From positions 1-13,974 of the forward strand of contig JBCCFD010000185.1 of assembly GCA_039029915.1 (NCBI GenBank): a stretch of DNA of 13,974 nucleotides. The letters run 5' to 3'. Each line of letters starts with the position of its first letter. The first letter of the stretch is position 1. Made by a program: the position numbers and the translations under genes. Positions 11,508 to 13,974 of this stretch are shown here, piece after piece. The notes under the pieces are model-generated. The model saw only the letters and a list, made by a program, of their open reading frames with translations. It made no database searches and was not told the origin of the DNA. The DNA is from QQUD01 sp039029915. GTDB taxonomy: Bacteria; Chloroflexota; Anaerolineae; Promineifilales; Promineifilaceae.

Positions 11508-13781
11508 ATGGCAAAGCGACTATTTGATTTTCTTTACTTCCGGTTTCAACCTGCAGAGGGCTGGCTTCCCTTTGTTCTTCTGCTGGGCGCCGTGTCGAGT
11601 GGTATTATTACGATTGTTGAGGTGGGTTGGGTCCCCGAAGATAGGGTAGTGTTTTCAGCCGGCTATCTGGGCCTGCTGATGAGTGTCGGGCTAGCAAAAC
11701 GGCCGTTATCAACCATTTCCGCATGGATCTTTCTCATTCTTTACGGCTTCGTTGTGGTGACCCTTCACCTCGTAAAATTTTGGCCGCCTCTGGAATTTTT
11801 CTTCATCAATCAAGGCGGCATCTTCCCCTACTGGCAACAAAATAGTGCCCTATTTATCGATCGCTTTGGCAGCTGGCTTAGGGCGTTGAGCACCAATGGC
11901 CGAAGCCAAGAAACGATTGTATTTGCATTTGCTCTGGGGTTAATCACCTGGTTTTTGACCGCTTATGCCGGTTGGAGCACGTTCAGGAACCGAAAACCCC
12001 TTTTAGGATTAACCGCGATGGGATTGGGTGTCAGCATCAACCTCTTTTTTGGGGACGTGCCCCCCTTTTGGAGCGCGATCTTTGTAGGGCAAGTTGGCAT
12101 CTTAACGGCCGTTCTCCAATATTCAAACCTGGAAACGGAATGGAAGGAAAAAGAGATCGATTTTTCCGATGAGGTGCGCACCGAACTGGTGCTCTATGCC
12201 TTAGGCATCTCCGCCGTGCTAATTTCAGTCTCCTATCTTGTGCCGGGCATCCCCTTTACAAGAATCGCTGAAGCATTTGCCAATCAACCCATCGTTCAAG
12301 CGGCCGAAGATAGTTTTGAGGAGATTTTTGCTGGGGTCAATCAACCCAGACAGGAACCATCACCCGGCGGCGTTGGTGGCGTTGGTGTTTTGCCTCGCTC
12401 ATACCTCATTGGGAATTCGCCCGAACTCTATGAAATTGTCATGATGCAGGCAGAAGTTTCTATCGTGGATGAGGATAGTACCCTAACTCCTGCCCCCTAT
12501 GCAGCTTATCGTGGTAACCATTGGCGTGGGTTAAGCTATGAGGAGTATACGGGTCGTGGATGGGCTTTAACGGATGAACGAACCGAGCCAATTGACCCTC
12601 AGGAAACGATCGCGCTCCGCGAAATTGACGGAGAGCAACTTCTTTTTCAACAAATCGACTGGCAGCGTGATAATCGACTAACGCGCTATACGCTAGGCTT
12701 ACCCGTCTCGTTTGAAGATGAAAGCATTGCTTATTGGCGAGGTTTAGATGATTTGGTCCGTATTCGTGGAGACGCCCAAGAATATTCGGTAACATCACGA
12801 ATCTCGGTCGCTTCGCCGGATGCTTTACGGGAAACGGCCGTTGCTAATGCAAACCCCGTTACAATTGCTCGCTACACGCAATTGCCGGAAAGCATACCAC
12901 AGCGCGTACATGATTTAGCTCAAGAAATCGCTGCAGGCCTTGATAACCCTTACGATCAGGCAAGAGCCATTGAGCTGTTCCTCCGGCAATATCCTTACTC
13001 CTTAGACGTCAGTTTACCACCGGAGAATCAAGACCCTGTTGACTATTTTTTATTTGATTTACAGACAGGTTATTGTGACTACTACGCCTCATCTATGGTT
13101 GTATTGGCTCGTTCTTTAGGCTTACCCGCCCGCATGGGGATTGGCTACCTGCCCCAACCTCCAGACGAAAATGGGGTGCAAACCATTTTCCAAATCAATG
13201 GGCACTCTTGGGCTGAAGTTTATTTTGAAGGGTATGGTTGGATCGAGTTTGAACCAACACCCGCATTTCCCAGTCCACAAGATGAAAGCAGAGACAGCGG
13301 CTTTGAGGCCTCAGCTGCTCCTGAGCAGCCAGAACCAGCTTCACCCCCGATTCCGGAAGCTGATCCCATTACCCCATTCCCGTGGGGTCGGATTGGCCTA
13401 ATTGCAAGCACCGTGGCTGGCCTACTGATTTGGCAGCTGTGGGAGCGTCGGCGTCGGTTAGCAAATGAAATTGTGTGGACTTACGGCCGTTTACAAAAAA
13501 GCGCGCTGCGACTGGGGTTTGAAGATGCTGGAGGCGCAACGCCCTATGAATTTGCTGATAGATACACTCAATTTTTAAATCGCTTTTCGCAGCGGAACTG
13601 GCTTCATCAATTAGCCAGCAGGTTAGGGCCACCGATTCAAAAAATTGTGTCGCAATTTGTTCAGTATCAGTACGCTGAGCAATCCGAAGAGCAACCAGGT
13701 ACCGTTAGGCAGGCGTGGCGGGGTATCCGGCGACCGCTATGGGTTTTGCGCCTCATCGCCACAATCAGACAGATTTTATAA
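11508..13781 (+). CDS. Membrane transglutaminase-like protein (TgpA type)
   Basis: A 757-residue inner-membrane protein with the TgpA/DUF3488-type plan: about seven hydrophobic segments in the first 250 residues, a large extracytoplasmic part, a transglutaminase-like core, one more helix ('IGLIASTVAGLLIWQLW') and a cytoplasmic C-terminal region like DUF4129. The core carries the cysteine-protease-type residues: Cys523 in 'TGYCDYYASSMVVLARSLGLPAR', His566 in 'NGHSWAEVYF', and the third position in 'GWIEFEPTPA', where Glu582 replaces the Asp often seen in FDPTP. A Pro/Glu-rich linker ('EQPEPASPPIPEADP') precedes the last helix. Its ATG is 4 nt after the DUF58 stop with no strong ribosome-binding site, so translation is probably coupled. 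Cross-linking or peptidase activity on envelope proteins is inferred from the family; the natural substrate is not known. Confidence 0.9.
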   Translation: MAKRLFDFLYFRFQPAEGWLPFVLLLGAVSSGIITIVEVGWVPEDRVVFSAGYLGLLMSVGLAKRPLSTISAWIFLILYGFVVVTLHLVKFWPPLEFFFINQGGIFPYWQQNSALFIDRFGSWLRALSTNGRSQETIVFAFALGLITWFLTAYAGWSTFRNRKPLLGLTAMGLGVSINLFFGDVPPFWSAIFVGQVGILTAVLQYSNLETEWKEKEIDFSDEVRTELVLYALGISAVLISVSYLVPGIPFTRIAEAFANQPIVQAAEDSFEEIFAGVNQPRQEPSPGGVGGVGVLPRSYLIGNSPELYEIVMMQAEVSIVDEDSTLTPAPYAAYRGNHWRGLSYEEYTGRGWALTDERTEPIDPQETIALREIDGEQLLFQQIDWQRDNRLTRYTLGLPVSFEDESIAYWRGLDDLVRIRGDAQEYSVTSRISVASPDALRETAVANANPVTIARYTQLPESIPQRVHDLAQEIAAGLDNPYDQARAIELFLRQYPYSLDVSLPPENQDPVDYFLFDLQTGYCDYYASSMVVLARSLGLPARMGIGYLPQPPDENGVQTIFQINGHSWAEVYFEGYGWIEFEPTPAFPSPQDESRDSGFEASAAPEQPEPASPPIPEADPITPFPWGRIGLIASTVAGLLIWQLWERRRRLANEIVWTYGRLQKSALRLGFEDAGGATPYEFADRYTQFLNRFSQRNWLHQLASRLGPPIQKIVSQFVQYQYAEQSEEQPGTVRQAWRGIRRPLWVLRLIATIRQIL

Positions 13782-13884
13782 AACGGGTAAGCACGCTCCC
13801 TATCGGTGAAATAACCCATAAAAATTTTCACGTAAGCAATGTTTGAACAGCCACATTAAAAAATTCCAGTTTTTTAGCAATGTA

Positions 13885-13893
13885 TGGGATAAT
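13885..13893 (+). promoter_or_regulatory. Extended -10 promoter candidate
   Basis: TGGGATAAT combines the TGn extension with GATAAT (5/6). There is no convincing -35 at the right distance. It lies 28 bp before the last start codon. Between it and the transglutaminase stop is only a small hairpin, GTGAAAT/ATTTTCAC, near 13806-13831. Confidence 0.4.
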
Positions 13894-13920
13894 ATGCTCA
13901 CGCAACAATTGGAGAAAAGC

Positions 13921-13974
13921 ATGAGTCGAGATAGTTTTGACATTCCCGAAGTTTTCCGTAGAGCCATGGAAGAA
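13921..13974 (+). CDS. Start of an unidentified gene (18 codons, runs off window)
   Basis: An ATG preceded by GGAGAA (13911-13916, good spacing) opens a frame to the window end: MSRDSFDIPEVFRRAMEE. This is a polar, charged, non-exported N-terminus, too short to assign. The ribosome-binding site and a nearby -10 element support it as a real gene, probably separately transcribed from the DUF58-transglutaminase pair 139 bp upstream. Confidence 0.6.
   Translation, partial: MSRDSFDIPEVFRRAMEE

Larger units (their letters stand above)
206..13490. repeat. Highly iterated palindrome ACGGCCGT, 19 copies across the window
   Basis: Exact copies start at 206, 287, 494, 1542, 1662, 2684, 3706, 3730, 3996, 4852, 5538, 7611, 8971, 10604, 11225, 11699, 12105, 12834 and 13483. 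Eleven extend to the 10-mer AACGGCCGTT. Seventeen are in genes: twelve read Thr-Ala-Val, four Arg-Pro, one Gly-Arg. Two are intergenic, in the carAB terminator. Seven coding genes on both strands carry at least one. Confidence 0.95.

Overview
The window comes from a bacterial chromosome and reads most like a member of the Chloroflexota (Anaerolineae-like). That is an inference from three things: a secreted protein ending in a proline linker plus an 'IYLPLIAK' tail of a kind I associate from memory with exported Chloroflexota proteins, the DUF58-transglutaminase gene pair, and very heavy use of the palindrome ACGGCCGT. No rRNA, tRNA, CRISPR array or prophage module was seen.

Layout. 2-2088 (+): the 3' end of a ChbG/YdjC-type deacetylase, a ten-helix EamA transporter, and a stand-alone Lrp/AsnC ligand-binding (RAM) domain with its own promoter. 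2096-3119 (+): a hairpin element, then an unrecognised 258-residue protein built of two tandem homologous halves, whose ribosome-binding site and start codon lie inside an 18-bp hairpin. 3120-3778: a gene-free stretch with a mobile hairpin element, a large hairpin ending in a T-tract, a GC-rich terminator, and the carAB terminator. 3779-8184 (-): carA and carB, the two subunits of carbamoyl-phosphate synthetase for arginine and pyrimidine synthesis, with a textbook intrinsic terminator between them. 8185-8904: a second gene-free stretch with nested and single hairpin elements. 8917-10011 (+): a secreted SGNH-hydrolase-like protein, followed by another hairpin element. 10220-13781 (+): a DUF58 protein and a membrane transglutaminase in one translationally coupled pair. 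13921 to the end: the first 18 codons of another gene.

The most unusual content is at DNA level. (1) ACGGCCGT occurs 19 times, against about 0.2 expected by hand calculation. It is used in all three codon phases, and twice to build the carAB terminator stem, so it behaves like a highly iterated palindrome comparable to cyanobacterial HIP1. (2) At least six short elements of 104-111 bp, in three sequence families, share one plan: two consecutive hairpins, and in most cases flanking TA dinucleotides. One family member is interrupted by a member of another family. Two members sit exactly on stop codons, and one ends in a plausible carAB promoter. They look like non-autonomous miniature transposons of the TA-duplicating kind, and I do not recognise them as a named family. 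(3) Two hairpins overlap translation signals: one covers the start of the duplicated unknown protein, the other covers the carA stop codon.

Limits: all alignments, stems and expectations were done by eye. Family names rest on motif recognition, not on database searches.
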